Assembly (NCBI GenBank): GCA_943737045.1 | Contig: CALSFV010000032.1 | Span: 455,501 to 519,500, forward strand | Direction: 5' to 3' | DNA length: 64,000 bases | Source: Parapristionchus giblindavisi | Taxonomy: Eukaryota > Nematoda > Chromadorea > Rhabditida > Diplogasteridae | Shown: in pieces, positions 9,003 to 19,722 of the stretch | Position numbering within the stretch: position 1 is the first letter of the stretch | Layout of the letters: every line of letters starts with the position of its first letter | The notes under the pieces: generated by a model | Databases searched by the model: none | What the model was told of the DNA's origin: nothing | Seen by the model: only the letters and a program-made list of their open reading frames with translations | Position numbers and translations under genes: made by a program

Positions 9003-9757
9003 GTGAGGACAGTCGGGCCGGTAGAAGTACCAGCGGGAGTCTGAGCAACTGAGGCATTCTTGACCGTACGACGACGAGCAGTAGATCCGTATCGCGATCG
9101 ATTACGGTTCTTGATGGATCCGATCAGGGTTCTCTCAATGATCTGGTTAGCATAGACGACGACATCTCTTCCTTGGCTTCTTTGCTCACGGCATTTCAAT
9201 CGAAGTTGATAGGCTGCTTCACGCTCTTCACGGGTTTGGGAGGGACGGATGAACAGAGTGGAGTAAGTGGGATGGGCACGAATCTTACGGGCATTGGCAA
9301 GGAAATGAGATTGGGCACTACGGGTATGGAAAGTGACTTTGAGAAGACGAGGGCGATTCTCACTTCGCACTCCCATACGGAAAACAACTGAGGGAGTCTG
9401 CTCAAGCTCAGTGATATCGCATAGTTCGATTATACGTGTCAAATCATCATTGACACGATCACTAGCCTTTTCATGTACAGACTCAGGAAGGCCTTGGACA
9501 ACTACACTCCGCTCCCTCTTATCCCTCTCGATGCATTCATCGATCAAGCTATGTGATCTTGCATTCAAGAGGGATCGGAGGTTCTCGACACAAGTACCAA
9601 TGATCATAGCCATAGGGCTATTTCTATCACCATCAGGTAACTTGGCCAAGAAGTCCTCCATCTTTGACACGAGTTGGGAGGGGGCGGAAATGTCGTCATC
9701 CACCTCTTTACGGAAAGTGGAAGGAGAATCGATAGGGGGACGTTTAGGATCAGACAT
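8993..9757 (-). CDS. LINE ORF1: RRM-type nucleic-acid-binding protein
   Basis: A 254-residue protein starting at the ATG at 9757, preceded by stops. The central part (about 80-190) reads ERDKRERSVVVQGLPES, then RMGVRSENRPRLLKVTFHT and LFIRPSQTREEREAAYQLR. This is the usual pattern of CR1/Jockey-type ORF1 proteins with an RNA-recognition-like fold followed by a basic helical region, which bind element RNA as chaperones. No zinc knuckle is present. The basic tail (RNRSRYGSTARRR) precedes a Ser/Thr-rich end. The stop codon directly follows the frameshift heptamer, so a fraction of product would be an ORF1-ORF2 fusion. Confidence 0.85.
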   Translation of the reverse strand: MSDPKRPPIDSPSTFRKEVDDDISAPSQLVSKMEDFLAKLPDGDRNSPMAMIIGTCVENLRSLLNARSHSLIDECIERDKRERSVVVQGLPESVHEKASDRVNDDLTRIIELCDITELEQTPSVVFRMGVRSENRPRLLKVTFHTRSAQSHFLANARKIRAHPTYSTLFIRPSQTREEREAAYQLRLKCREQRSQGRDVVVYANQIIERTLIGSIKNRNRSRYGSTARRRTVKNASVAQTPAGTSTGPTVLTLN

Positions 9758-9887
9758 ATAGATAGGAAGAACAAAAGGAAATTCAAATTAAGTAACGTTA
9801 AGTTAACAAGTAATTAACTAGATCGACTGGGAATAAGAAATAAACAACAAAAATAGAGAGAGAAATGGGAACCGACCACTTCCTAAG

Positions 9888-9957
9888 TGATCAGAGAGAG
9901 GAGAGTGATCAGAGAGAGGAGAGTGATCAGAGAGAGGAGAGTGATCAGAGAGAAGAG
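9888..9957. repeat. 18-bp tandem repeat at the LINE 5' end
   Basis: Four copies of agtgatcagagagaggag lie at the extreme 5' end of the LINE, the last slightly diverged. Tandem 5' repeats are known promoter-bearing monomers in some LINEs, but whether these act so cannot be seen here. Confidence 0.85.
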
Positions 9958-10441
9958 ATTATATCTTTATATCGGTACATTACAAACAACTTTATCAGCT
10001 GGTCAAGCCTCACTAACGCTGTTTTCTCACATGGGAATGATCTCAGCTCGCGGAAAGCAAGCTGGATGAAAATTTGCATAGACAAAGAAAAGTTCAAGTC
10101 GTGAATTATAAGTACACTTTAAGATTATCAAAGCCTTCGCAAGATCACAATAAGCAGTGTAATTCAAGTTATGAGGTTGAGACCGAACTCGAATTCACCA
10201 GCTCACAAGCATAGGTCGAATATTCACGAATATATTGAAATACACATGTTTATTTGGTAGGAGAGTAGCCAGCCACAGTCGCAATGTGTATCTATGTTTA
10301 AAGGGGAAGTCCAAGAGAGGTGGTATGTAGATCAGAGAGAGAGCGAGGAGGGAATGGAGGGAAAAGTGGGGATCTATAGAATATTTCTGTGTTCAGCAGC
10401 TAGTAGCAAGGAGGCAATTACACAAGTACATTTTATACGGG

Positions 10442-10545
10442 CAATAGGTAGGTTACATATTTGCAATATGCAGTCCGGTTTTCACCAAAAAAAATTACAA
10501 AATGCGATCAGGCTTCGTAGTTTGCAACGTACTTTTCGATCTATG
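10442..10545. mobile_element. MITE of the ATAGGTCGAA family
   Basis: Contains tgcgatcaggcttcgtagtttg and ends ttttcgatctatg. The outer left end (caataggtagg) is diverged. It lies in the presumptive B-C intron of copy M1 and is matched at the same position by 14420-14523 in copy M2. Confidence 0.6.
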
Positions 10546-10847
10546 AGTGGGATACGTTGAGTCACATCATAAACAACTACAGATTATCACACACACAACA
10601 CTACAATACGGGTTCATTACGATCGCCAACTGGGTACCATATCGTCCAATGGACTACAGTAATCAAGACCCCACCACATCTACCGTATTCTAGACCGTAC
10701 CTCGAAATGCGATGGCCCCCATAGCGCCGAAGCCATCATTAACTTTCACTCCGGAATCGCCTGCGTCTTCGCCTCCCTCCTCACCTCCCCCGTCTCCCAC
10801 ACCCTCCCGCAGTATGCAATTGAAGGATGAAAAGACCGAAAAGCCCA

Positions 10848-11803
10848 CTGATTTATGATATATTTCCCTTATATTTCACTAATTTCACTCTCCGCTACAG
10901 CAACGCTATATTGTAGACAAATAAAGCGAGAGGGGAATTGACAGAGAGGAGAGTTTCAAAAATGGCTCGGGGAGTTAATGAACACCCAAGCTAAGTTGAA
11001 ACTCCCCGCGCTGAAATTTCGATGAGCTCTGTTTTTCTAACGATAGAAAAGAATTGCACTCACAGAAAAAAAACCTTAGCACATGTACTACAATATACCA
11101 AACACAAAACGGTTATGGTTTCAAGTCCTTGTTTTTTCAGTGTTTTAAAGGCCTGCCCTGATAACTCTTAAAGACGAGGGTTTCAAACCCAATCCGTTTA
11201 GTGATTTGTGCACGTTAGTGCATGAGCTAATGTTTCAGAGATCCAGTTCATCCCTATTATATGTCCATGAGACTCGCAATCACCGGGTCCTCCTCTTCAC
11301 TTTTCCCACCCTAGCCAAAATGCCCCCACCCCACCTCCACTATTGACCGATCGAATAAATCAATAAATCAATATGTCAGGTTCACACATTGTCGAACCTT
11401 ATAAATTGATTAATTGATTTATTGACTGAATAAATCAATGCTCACGGGTATACTGTAGCATGTAAACGCATAAATACCTTACTTACTTCATCACAGTTTA
11501 TCGATAGATCGTGTGGGACACGGGATACATTGGATACGGTAGGATATGAAAAAGGGCAAAGATCACAGTGATCACAGTTTGGTCAACGAGAAAGAGATGT
11601 TGCACGTATGGCCACTCAACAGTATGGAAGAAACCAGTTGCTATGATTAGCCTATATTAGTGGAGAAAAAGAAAAACAAACAAATATATGTATATTTGCC
11701 CTGAAGGGACTACTATAATAGAGATTTGGTATTGATTTGTGAAAGACAAAAAAATCAATCAATAAATCAATCAATAAATCTATAAATCAAATCAATCAAT
11801 AAA
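10848..11803. repeat. Inter-unit sequence between copies M1 and M2
   Basis: Shared inter-unit blocks are recognisable: the tatatttccc flank of exon A, an isolated cctaagctaagttg-like version of the ccccgagc palindrome near 10975, the tatactgtagcatgtaaacgc block and the attgatttatt flank of exon G. No exon is present. It contains a short stretch (11045-11200) that resembles 35040-35160. Confidence 0.6.
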
Positions 11804-13074
11804 TCATTCTGAAGCGCCTTCCACATATGCCGCCGCATTGTCCGGTTGGGCAAATCGTGAGCCCAGTGCGCGTCCAGTACGCTTCATTACCTGTATAATG
11901 ATGGATTACGGTACATAAATAGTTTTTCTAACAATAGAAAAGAATTTTGGATAATGTAGCTGAAGCGCCTTCCACATATTCTGCCGCATTGTCCGGTTGG
12001 GCAAATCGTGAACCCAGAGCCCGTCCGGTACGCTTCATTGCATGTAATGGTAGAGTACGGTTTAGAATTAATCTTTGATCTCTCATTCGAAACAGATGCC
12101 ACGGAAATACTACTTTCTATACAGTACCCAGATCTAGATACTGAGCCACAGTATCCTCGCTAAAGTATCCAAAGAACGACTTAGAAAAGGTTAAGATACC
12201 CAAAGAACGCCTCAGACTGGGTTGCATATCCACTATGTAAGACAGAATAGGTGCGTGTAATGATTGTTTGATCACAAGAGCAAAATTTGGCCGGAGCACA
12301 TCTTGATTTCATGTTTCATGAATAAAGCTAATATGGTCGAAAATTTAAATCTCGTTTATTGTTAGTCCCCATCTACATTGGAAAAAATAAATTTCTATCT
12401 TCAACCAGTCCAATGCTTAACTTTAATGGTACGCGATATATTACTACTAGGTCACGAGAGCAAAACTTCGCACAACGCGCCACTTCATTTCGTTTTTCAA
12501 GAAAAATGCTAATATGACTATCATCTTTAAAAACCACAATGATGCATTGAACACCGATCAATATCCTTCAAAATCGATCAATACTCTCGCTCACCTGCAC
12601 TACCGTACCAAGGGCTATCGCTACGAGATGCAGAATGGGAATGGCGCCGAATGCATCGATCGGACGCACAGAGTTCACGGTGAGATCGGACGAATTGAGT
12701 AAACCTTGTTCCTGAAAGCAATACAATACAATACATTTATCTTATCAGCACTAAGTGTAGAAGAGTAAGTCAGGGGCAGGGGAATTTGTTTTTCTTCCGT
12801 CTCTGAGAGCAATGACTATGCCAATAATATATAGTAATTTAACGATCCATACAGGGGATGAAGATAACTAAATTAGTTTAAAATGACTTCTAAATGAAAT
12901 GAAAATGAAGTTTGAAAAGATAATTTCTAGATTTCCGCTCCCGTCACACCCTCAACCTCGAAAAACAAACAGTTTATCCATGTGGCAACACACTTGATAA
13001 ACTAAACTAACTGGAAAGTATAAACATTTTTCTTAGCCTCCTAACAATAAGATAATTGATAGATGAGTTTATGA

Positions 13075-13620
13075 ACCCATTTATATATTTATTTATTTAT
13101 TTATCCATCAGTTAAATGCAAAAATAATGACTGAATGAAGCATTGCATTGGGATGGTTTTTATAGGAAGACTCACGAATTTCCGAATAAACTAGCGAATT
13201 TTAAAATCGATTTTCTCGAATCTCAGCTCGATTGGGCAACGTTTGAAAACGGATCTGTAATCAGCATCGAAAACTGATTCAGGTCAATTATTCCCATGTC
13301 AAACTGGAAAGTGTAAACATTTTTTCAGTCCTCTAAGATAATTGAGTTTCCCTTACACTGAGAGCAAACATACACAAATATGGGTAATAGATTTGCCAAC
13401 TTACGCTACTTGTGTACACGAATTGTCCACATTCGGGCAAATGGTAGCCCAAAAACCACGGATTTGCGCATATACAGGCTAGCATTTGTCTGAATATGGG
13501 CAAATCGTTCGCCAACTAACTACATTCGGGCAAATTTAATCTCTGTGTAGAGACGCGAGGACAAATCTCGAGGAAAAAGCCGCGAAAAGAAAAGAGAAAA
13601 GAGGCGAGAGAGTGTTTTAA
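13075..13620. other. Diverged D-E intron with foreign segment
   Basis: Within the D-E intron of copy M2, about 13,020-13,560 contains sequence not found in other copies, including gggcaaat words repeated near 13432, 13498 and 13527 and an aaacatttttc word repeated near 13023 and 13314. It replaces the 3' part of exon D. No protein or clear element ends are visible. Confidence 0.4.
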
Positions 13621-14419
13621 ACGAGCGATGAAGAGAAGAACGAGCAGGGTTGACAACAGAATCAGACCCGTCTCCAGTCTGAACAAAGATCAAAGATCAA
13701 AGATCAAACATAATCTCAGCTCTACCGTAATCATTTGTTTTTCATAATATTTTTCAATATTAGCCAATCTACCGAAACCAAAAATCGATTGACAAAACTA
13801 CAGTATACCTTGCAATCAGTGTAAGAATCATGACAAGCACATCGGCTGATGCGATAATGAAGCAAGTGAGAGTGGGGAAGAAGGGAGTCAGCTCACTCTC
13901 GCCTCAACCTGAGGGAATATTGTATAATATATCGGGAATATCGGGAATATCGTATATTGTATTCCTTATTTCCTACTTCCTTTCTTTATTTAATTCCTTT
14001 CGTATATATTTAAAATATTTCCTGGCTCCATTTAACGTGCTAACAAGAAGAACCCATATATCAAAGGCCGCGTAAGATCACAATAAGCAGTGTAATTAAA
14101 GTTATGAGTTTGAGACCGAACTCGAATTCACCAGCTCACAAGCATAGGTCGAATATTCACGAATATATTGAAATACATATTGAAATACACATGTTTATTT
14201 GGTCGGAGAGATGGTCATTTGGATATCAATGCCATATCGACCGCACGCTCGACAGAAAAGCGACAGAAAAGAGAGGGAGCCCAAGAGAGGTGGTATGTAG
14301 ATCAGAGAGAGAGAGAGAGATCGAGGAGGGAAGTGAGGGAAAAGTGGGGATCAATAGAACCTTTCTGTGTTTAGCAGCTAGTAGCAAGGAGGCAATTACA
14401 CAAGTACATTTTATACGGG

Positions 14420-14523
14420 CAATAGGTAGGTTACATATTTGCAATATGCAGTCCGGTTTTCACCAAAAAAAATTACAAAATGCGATCAGGCTTCGTAGTT
14501 TGCAACGTACTTTTCGATCTATG
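14420..14523. mobile_element. MITE of the ATAGGTCGAA family (copy in M2)
   Basis: Near-identical to the element at 10442-10545 in the matching intron of copy M1, so it was present before those units were duplicated. Confidence 0.6.
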
Positions 14524-15004
14524 AGTGGGATACGTTGAGTCACATCATAAACAACTGCAGATTATCGCACACACAACACTACAATACGGGTTCATTACGA
14601 TCGCCAACTGGGTACCATATCGTCCAATGGACTACAGTAATCAAGACCCCTCCACATATACCGTACTCTAGGACACCGTACCTGGAAATGCGATGGCCTC
14701 TGTGAGTACGAAGAGAGAGGGGAGTGGCATAACGCCGAAGCCTTCGTTAACCTTTACTCTGGAATCCTCCCTCCTCACCTCCCCCATCTCCCACACTCTC
14801 CCGCAGCATACGATCGAAGGGTGAAAAGACCGAGAAGCCCACTGATTTATGATATATTTCACTTAAATTTCACTAATTTCACTCTCCCGCTCTGGCAACG
14901 CTTTCTCGGAGAAAAAGAAAGCGAGAGGGGAATTGACAGAAAGGAGCGTTTCAAATTATCTCGGGGAGTGACATTAATGAACACTCCGCGGGGAGTGACA
15001 TTAA

Positions 15005-16773
15005 GACACCGGCTCAGTAAGATTCGAGGGTTGTGCCAGTGACCCCGGACATCGACCTCACCGATTTGGATCAAAAATTTTTTTGTGGATACCCCCATGG
15101 GCCCCCATCACAAAATGGGTAATCATTTGGGCTGGTTCCTTGAAACACAGATGTGGCGGGTTTTCGAAATTTGAAAACTCGATTTTCACCAGAAAAAAAT
15201 GGAGCGACCTAGGACCAATGTTAGTGTCGATTAATTATAAGTATAAAAAGACAACAAAAACTGGCTATACGACGGTCCAGAGATCCGATCGCAAACTGAT
15301 TTTTTACCTCCTCAAAACATTCTAAAATTAATTAAAATTTTAAAACAAAAAAGTGCAGTCCAATTTTTGCCTCATCTTATAGAGCAAAAAATTCCGCGTC
15401 GAATAAGGGAAAAAATCAAAAATCGAAGGACCCCTCTTTTGAGATAAATGGACCTGAAGTTGACCCGAAAATATTTTTGTTTTCAATCCCTCTCATGTTT
15501 GTACTCATATTGAAGAGCTCGTCGAGTAGAACAACTATTATGTTGAGCATTTTGTTTGAAACTCACGTACAAGAGAACTACATGAGTTTTATTTATTCAC
15601 ACGGTTGTTCACACAATTTTGAGTAAAACGAAGTAAAATATTTTTTGTGCACAAATTGATTACGCCAATATTGTAGAACGCAAAAATCCATACTTACTTT
15701 GTTGTTTCACGAAAAAAAATTGTAGACCCCCATGCTGAAAAATATGGCCTGGAAAGTGGTCTTGAAAAAAAAGTTGTCGAAACCTTGCCGTGTTTATACT
15801 CATTTTAAAGAACTCGTCGAGCACGTCATTTTTGATATTGGTCGTATTGTATGAAAGTCGTTTGTTCTCAAGATACAAGCGATCGAAATGATTTGGATCC
15901 AAAAAATCTTAATTGTTGTATTTCTCTTGTACATGAGTTTCAGACAAAACGTTCAACATAAAAGTTGTTCTACTCGTCGAGCTCTTCAATATGAGTACAG
16001 ACATGAGGGGGTTTGAAAACAAGAATATTTTCGGGTCAACATCAGGTCCATTTATCTCAAAAGAGGGGTCCTTCGATTTTTGATTTTTTTCCCTTATTCG
16101 ACGCGGAATTTTTTGCTCTGTAAGATAAGGCAAAAATTGTACTGCACTTTTTTGTTTTAAAAATATTTTATTTTCGTTTCACTCAAAATTAGCAGAAAAA
16201 CGTGTGTAACTCTCTTGTACATGAGTTTCAGACAAAACGTTCAACACGACAGTTGTTCCACTCGACGAGCTCTTCAATATGAGTACAGACATGAGGGGGT
16301 TTGAAAACAAGAATATTTTCGGGTCAACATCAGGTCCATTTATCTCAAAAGAGGGGTCCTTCGATTTTTGATTTTTTTCCCTTATTCGACGCGAAATTTT
16401 TTGCTCTATAAGATGAGGCAAAAAATGGAATGCACTTTTTTGTTTTAAAATTTTAATTAATTTTAGAATGTTTTGAGGAGCTAAAAAAATCAGTTTGCGA
16501 TCGGTTCTGCGGACCGTCGTATAGCCAGTTTTTGTTGTCTATTTATACTTATAATTAATCGACAGTAACATTGGTCCTAGGTCGCTCCATTTTTTTTCGG
16601 TGAAAATCGAGTTTTCAAAATTCGAAAACCCGCCACATCTGCGTTTCAAGGAACCAGCCCAAATGAATACCCATTTTGTGATGGGGGGCCATGGGGGTAT
16701 CCATAAAAAGTTTTTGGGCCAAATCGGTGAGGTCGATGTCCGGCACTTCCTGGAATCTCACTGAGCCGATGTC
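15005..16773. mobile_element. 1.77 kb foldback element flanked by TTAA
   Basis: The ends are GACACCGGCTCAGTAAGATTC and an inverted, slightly diverged GAATCTCACTGAGCCGATGTC, flanked by TTAA at 15001-15004 and 16774-16777. Removing it restores the unit sequence gagtgaca-TTAA-tgaacac. The arms run to about 550 bp: the word gtccatttatctcaaaagag on the right answers ctcttttgagataaatggac on the left. The right arm contains a roughly 285-bp tandem duplication (about 15910-16180 and 16190-16460). TTAA duplications are the hallmark of piggyBac-type elements. No transposase is present. Confidence 0.88.
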
Positions 16774-16870
16774 TTAATGAACACCCCGCGGAGAGTGACA
16801 TTAGTGAACACCCCGCGGGGAGTGACATTAATGAACACCCCGCGGGGAGTGACATTAATGAACACCCCGC
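16774..16870. repeat. 27-bp tandem repeat containing TTAA
   Basis: Three to four copies of ttaatgaacaccccgcgggg plus agtgaca. It expands the palindromic flank motif (ctcggggagtg...ttaatgaacaccccgag) found once upstream of exon A in other units. At least one copy is also present at 14960-15000 on the other side of the TTAA element, so that element inserted into this tandem array. Confidence 0.9.
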
Positions 16871-17206
16871 GCTAACTTGAAACTCTCGGATCTGAAATCT
16901 CGCTGATTGTGAGCTCTCTTTTTCTAATGATTGAAATGAATTTTATCTACCATTAAGAGGCCGTTTGTGTAAGAGTCGGGCAAATCTGGGAGAGGGTTGG
17001 CACAGGCCAAAAATTTTGATACCCTCAAAACTTGTGTATATTGGTTATCGACCATGCTGATGAAGATAGGCATAGTCATTTCGGCTCCAGTGGTCCCGCA
17101 ACGCCTGGGCGGGATTACGGTAAGATCACGTTTTCAGGCCATTCTCGGTCCATGGTAGAGCTAGAGGTATGAAAATTGGGCTCCTAGGACAGAATTCGAT
17201 GGCGAT

Positions 17207-17426
17207 TGTTATATCCGAAGTGTGATGTAGATAAGACGAAGACGTAGTAAAGCTACTCGCTTTATTATATAGACGAGATATGAGAGAGGGGACTAGGGAA
17301 TGACCACTAGATGGGGTTAGAGAGGAATGGAATGAATGGATTGACCAGACATTCTTTCTCGTATACAAAGGATGGAAATATTATGTATATATAATTAGAT
17401 ATGGAAATTAGGGTATATACATAACA
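17207..17426 (-). repeat. 3' LTR
   Basis: 220 bp, tgttatatccgaagtg to tatacataaca as read on the plus strand. By eye it is identical to the other LTR, implying a recent insertion. Confidence 0.93.
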
Positions 17427-17436
17427 CCTCCCCCTT
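17427..17436 (-). other. Polypurine tract
   Basis: On the element strand AAGGGGGAGG lies directly against the 3' LTR, the normal place and composition of the plus-strand primer. Confidence 0.8.
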
Positions 17437-17502
17437 AAGATGGGACATCTTACAATAAATTGGGGTTACGAGAAAACAATACAAACAAATCAATAGGACC
17501 AC

Positions 17503-19722
17503 TTAGTGGTAAGTCTTCTTCGTAATTGAACGTTGGTGTTGTTGGGCAGGCATCGTCAGGCGTGCGCTGCATTGAGTTGACGAGCGAGACGATGATACGG
17601 TATCTGAACGAGTCATGGATACTGAAGTTGGTGCAGCCACCATCGGAACTGTCGTTGCGACATCATCAGTATCATCCCGGATGACCTCATCATCAATCAT
17701 GTTCTCAGTCACAGAGAATCCTTCCAACATACTCTGCTCAGGTGTATCATTACTATAAGAATCATTCGTCCGTAATTGACTCTTATGTACTCCTCCTGTT
17801 CGTAGATCACTATTGATCTCGACCATCACTGAACATCTCCTTCTCAGTACAGTCCCACGGACCCATTCCAACTGAGTAGGACTAGAGTACTCCTTGTAGA
17901 ACACCTCATCTCCTGTGCAGAGTCTCTTTAATACAACACCATTCTTCCGATCGTTGTGTTTAACCATATCCACATCCAGAATATCTCCGATCGATTTAGA
18001 ATCGACTACTGCGATCCTCCTTGTACCACGGAAAGCGTCAGCCGTACTGGCCTTTCTTGGTTTACTACCATTGTAGACATGCGTTTTTCTCTCCTTCATC
18101 CTGAGAGAAGCCTTTTTTGTACATGCTGCTTGACTCTCCTCTGTAGCCTCGGCCAGCATATTATCAATCATCTTTGTGTGATCGGCATCATGGGTCATCT
18201 TACTCGTGACCTCTGAGACTTCCTTAGTCTCCATACATGGTGCTTGACTCTCCTTCGTAGTCTCAGCAGGTATATCATCAACCATCCTTGCATGATCGAT
18301 ATCTTCGGTCATCTTACTCGTGACCTTCAAGACTTCCATAGTCTTCATACGTGCTGCTTGACTCTCTTCCGTAGCCTCGGCAAGCACACTATCGACCCTC
18401 CTTGCGTGGCCGATCTCATCAGTCAGCTTCGTTGTGACCGTCTTGGCAGCTGTAGGGATCGCAGCATCTCTTACGACGAGTAATTTCAATTTCTTGATGA
18501 AATTCATTCCGAGAAGCACGATATTTGATGAAGTAACATAGATATCACCTTTCACCTCAATACCTCCATACTTCACTGTAGCTCGGAACATTCCCTTTAT
18601 ATCCAGATTGGAGCTATTAGGACAGACCACCTTGCAGTTGGCCGCTGAGCAATCGGGCGAACCGATCTGCTTCCACACTTCCTCCGATATGAGGGTGATG
18701 TCAGCTCCTGTATCGATTGACATTCTAATCGATTTATCTTGAAGTCGTATATTGATGCTGTAGTAACCCGTGTCAGTCTTGCCGGCACGTATCGATTTGA
18801 CTTCCTTCCAATCCCTGCTTCGATCTCTACAGACCCTTGCGATGTGGCCAATCTTTCCACATTTGTTGCATCTAGCATTCTTCAATCTACACCGATTCTC
18901 GTCATGATTATATCCACATCGATAACAAGTGAACTCATTTTCAGTGTTATCATTCCCTTCGTTCTTATGCTCCTTGACGACGTTCACATTTCCGTGCGGT
19001 TCTGTAATCGCTCGTGAATCGTTCCTCAGTTGAGTAGAGCTATTATAAACTTCAATGAGTTTATCCAGAGTGCTATCATCTTTCCGAGCTTCTCTCAGCA
19101 TCAACATGTGAAGATCACTGTATCGGGACACATCCAGAGCGTGTAGGAATATCAGACACTTCATCTGTTCCAATGTGATCTCCTTAGGTTGTGCGCTTTG
19201 CACCAGTCTATTCACTCTGGCAGCGAGTACTCTTGGATCGTCGATGCCCTCCTTCGACATTCTGAAGTCCAGCATCCTTCGGCGTTTCTCGAACAGAGAA
19301 GTCTGATCACCGAAAAGTGACGTCATCTTCTCGACTACATCTGCCAACTTCATCGTACTCCATTTCACGGGAACGATGCTGTCTGAGAAAGTCTTCTCAA
19401 CAGTTGGATGAACATGACGTAAAAGGAGTCGGACCTTCTTGACGTCGTCCCATTCCTTCAGATCAATGTCGAAGATATCCTCGTGTCTACTCCACCATAA
19501 CTCGAATGTGGAGTCTTCCTCAGGGGAATACCGAAACTCATGAATCCTCGCTTCTATAGCATCAAGAGAGAATGGTCCATTCGATGAGTTCCCATTGCCA
19601 CTGCTCATTTTCTCTACTAAATCCTGGAGTAGATTCATCCTCTCATTCTGTGAAGTAATGAGCTTCGTCAGAGCTTTCACTGTCTCTGACTCATTATCTT
19701 GTCTTGTCTCCTTATGTGACAT
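17503..19722 (-). CDS. Gag-protease polyprotein with integrase-tail remnant
   Basis: 739 residues from the ATG at 19722. Residues 55-235 form a gag capsid-like region (FELWWSRHEDIF, MLDFRMSKEG). Two zinc knuckles follow: CYRCGYNHDENRC 266-278 and CNKCGKIGHIARVC 285-298. The aspartic protease has MSIDTGADITLIS at 334-346 and VLLGMNF at 402-408. Three 38-residue tandem repeats start at 429, 467 and 505. Residues about 600-650 (LCTGDEVFYKEYSS, LEWVRGTVL, HKSQLR) resemble the integrase C-terminal domain that normally ends a gypsy pol. The polymerase, RNase H and integrase core between them are gone, yet the frame is open throughout. This suggests an in-frame deletion and maintained expression as a gag-only helper-dependent element. 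Confidence 0.88.
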   Translation of the reverse strand: MSHKETRQDNESETVKALTKLITSQNERMNLLQDLVEKMSSGNGNSSNGPFSLDAIEARIHEFRYSPEEDSTFELWWSRHEDIFDIDLKEWDDVKKVRLLLRHVHPTVEKTFSDSIVPVKWSTMKLADVVEKMTSLFGDQTSLFEKRRRMLDFRMSKEGIDDPRVLAARVNRLVQSAQPKEITLEQMKCLIFLHALDVSRYSDLHMLMLREARKDDSTLDKLIEVYNSSTQLRNDSRAITEPHGNVNVVKEHKNEGNDNTENEFTCYRCGYNHDENRCRLKNARCNKCGKIGHIARVCRDRSRDWKEVKSIRAGKTDTGYYSINIRLQDKSIRMSIDTGADITLISEEVWKQIGSPDCSAANCKVVCPNSSNLDIKGMFRATVKYGGIEVKGDIYVTSSNIVLLGMNFIKKLKLLVVRDAAIPTAAKTVTTKLTDEIGHARRVDSVLAEATEESQAARMKTMEVLKVTSKMTEDIDHARMVDDIPAETTKESQAPCMETKEVSEVTSKMTHDADHTKMIDNMLAEATEESQAACTKKASLRMKERKTHVYNGSKPRKASTADAFRGTRRIAVVDSKSIGDILDVDMVKHNDRKNGVVLKRLCTGDEVFYKEYSSPTQLEWVRGTVLRRRCSVMVEINSDLRTGGVHKSQLRTNDSYSNDTPEQSMLEGFSVTENMIDDEVIRDDTDDVATTVPMVAAPTSVSMTRSDTVSSSRSSTQCSARLTMPAQQHQRSITKKTYH

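Larger units (their letters stand above)
6076..9957 (-). mobile_element. Near-complete CR1/Jockey-type LINE, two ORFs
   Basis: A non-LTR retrotransposon on the minus strand: 5' leader (about 9758-9957), ORF1 (9757-8993), ORF2 (to 6177), then about 100 bp of 3' sequence ending in an attaattaattaat-type tail near 6062-6085. It interrupts array copy M1 between exons B and C. The insertion point lies in older LINE-tail-like sequence, because ttgatggaataa-aagaataag follows the tail and matches 60085-60105, where no full element is present. Both ORFs are free of stops, so the element may be young. Confidence 0.88.
5449..10847 (-). pseudogene. Array gene copy M1: exons D, C and A/B, split by a LINE
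   Basis: On the minus strand exon A/B lies at 10701-10847, C at 5702-5801 and D at 5449-5536. C (100 nt) and D (88 nt) are open and have intact borders: ccctcag before C, gtatac after it, gttcag before D, gtgaga after it. C carries the hydrophobic segment FFSTLTCFIIASADVLVVIL and D carries LILLSTLLVLLFIAV. The LINE at 6076-9957 lies between B and C. E, F and G are absent: below D the sequence runs into D-E intron and then an inversion breakpoint near 4950. Confidence 0.72.
11804..14841 (-). pseudogene. Array gene copy M2: exons A/B, C, D (partial), E, G
   Basis: Minus-strand order: A/B 14682-14841, C 13809-13908, D about 13625-13678 (only its first 54 nt), E 12595-12711, G 11804-11890. A second partial G lies at 11960-12041, with its stop replaced and its acceptor AG changed to TG. 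Exon F is missing. C carries a premature stop: the first full codon, CGA in other copies, is TGA here. E is open over its 39 codons, ending GTVVQ. Copy M2 is the inverted relative of the copy at 42.9-46.3 kb, sharing the long C-flank near 13970-14075. Confidence 0.75.

Noticed and set aside
12514..12702. Plus-strand ORF with HLHYRTKGYRYEMQNGNG
   Set aside because: Antisense of exon E in copy M2. The sense reading has acceptor, donor, phase and a hydrophobic segment shared by nine copies.
15660..16421. Minus-strand ORFs sharing PRRIREKNQKSKDPSFEING
   Set aside because: They lie in the duplicated arm of a foldback element and the shared reading is explained by the tandem duplication. No domain is recognised, so not annotated as genes.
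17956..18483. Plus-strand ORFs of about 80-90 codons in the LTR element
   Set aside because: Antisense to the gag-protease ORF, and their similarity to each other reflects the three 38-codon repeats of that ORF.
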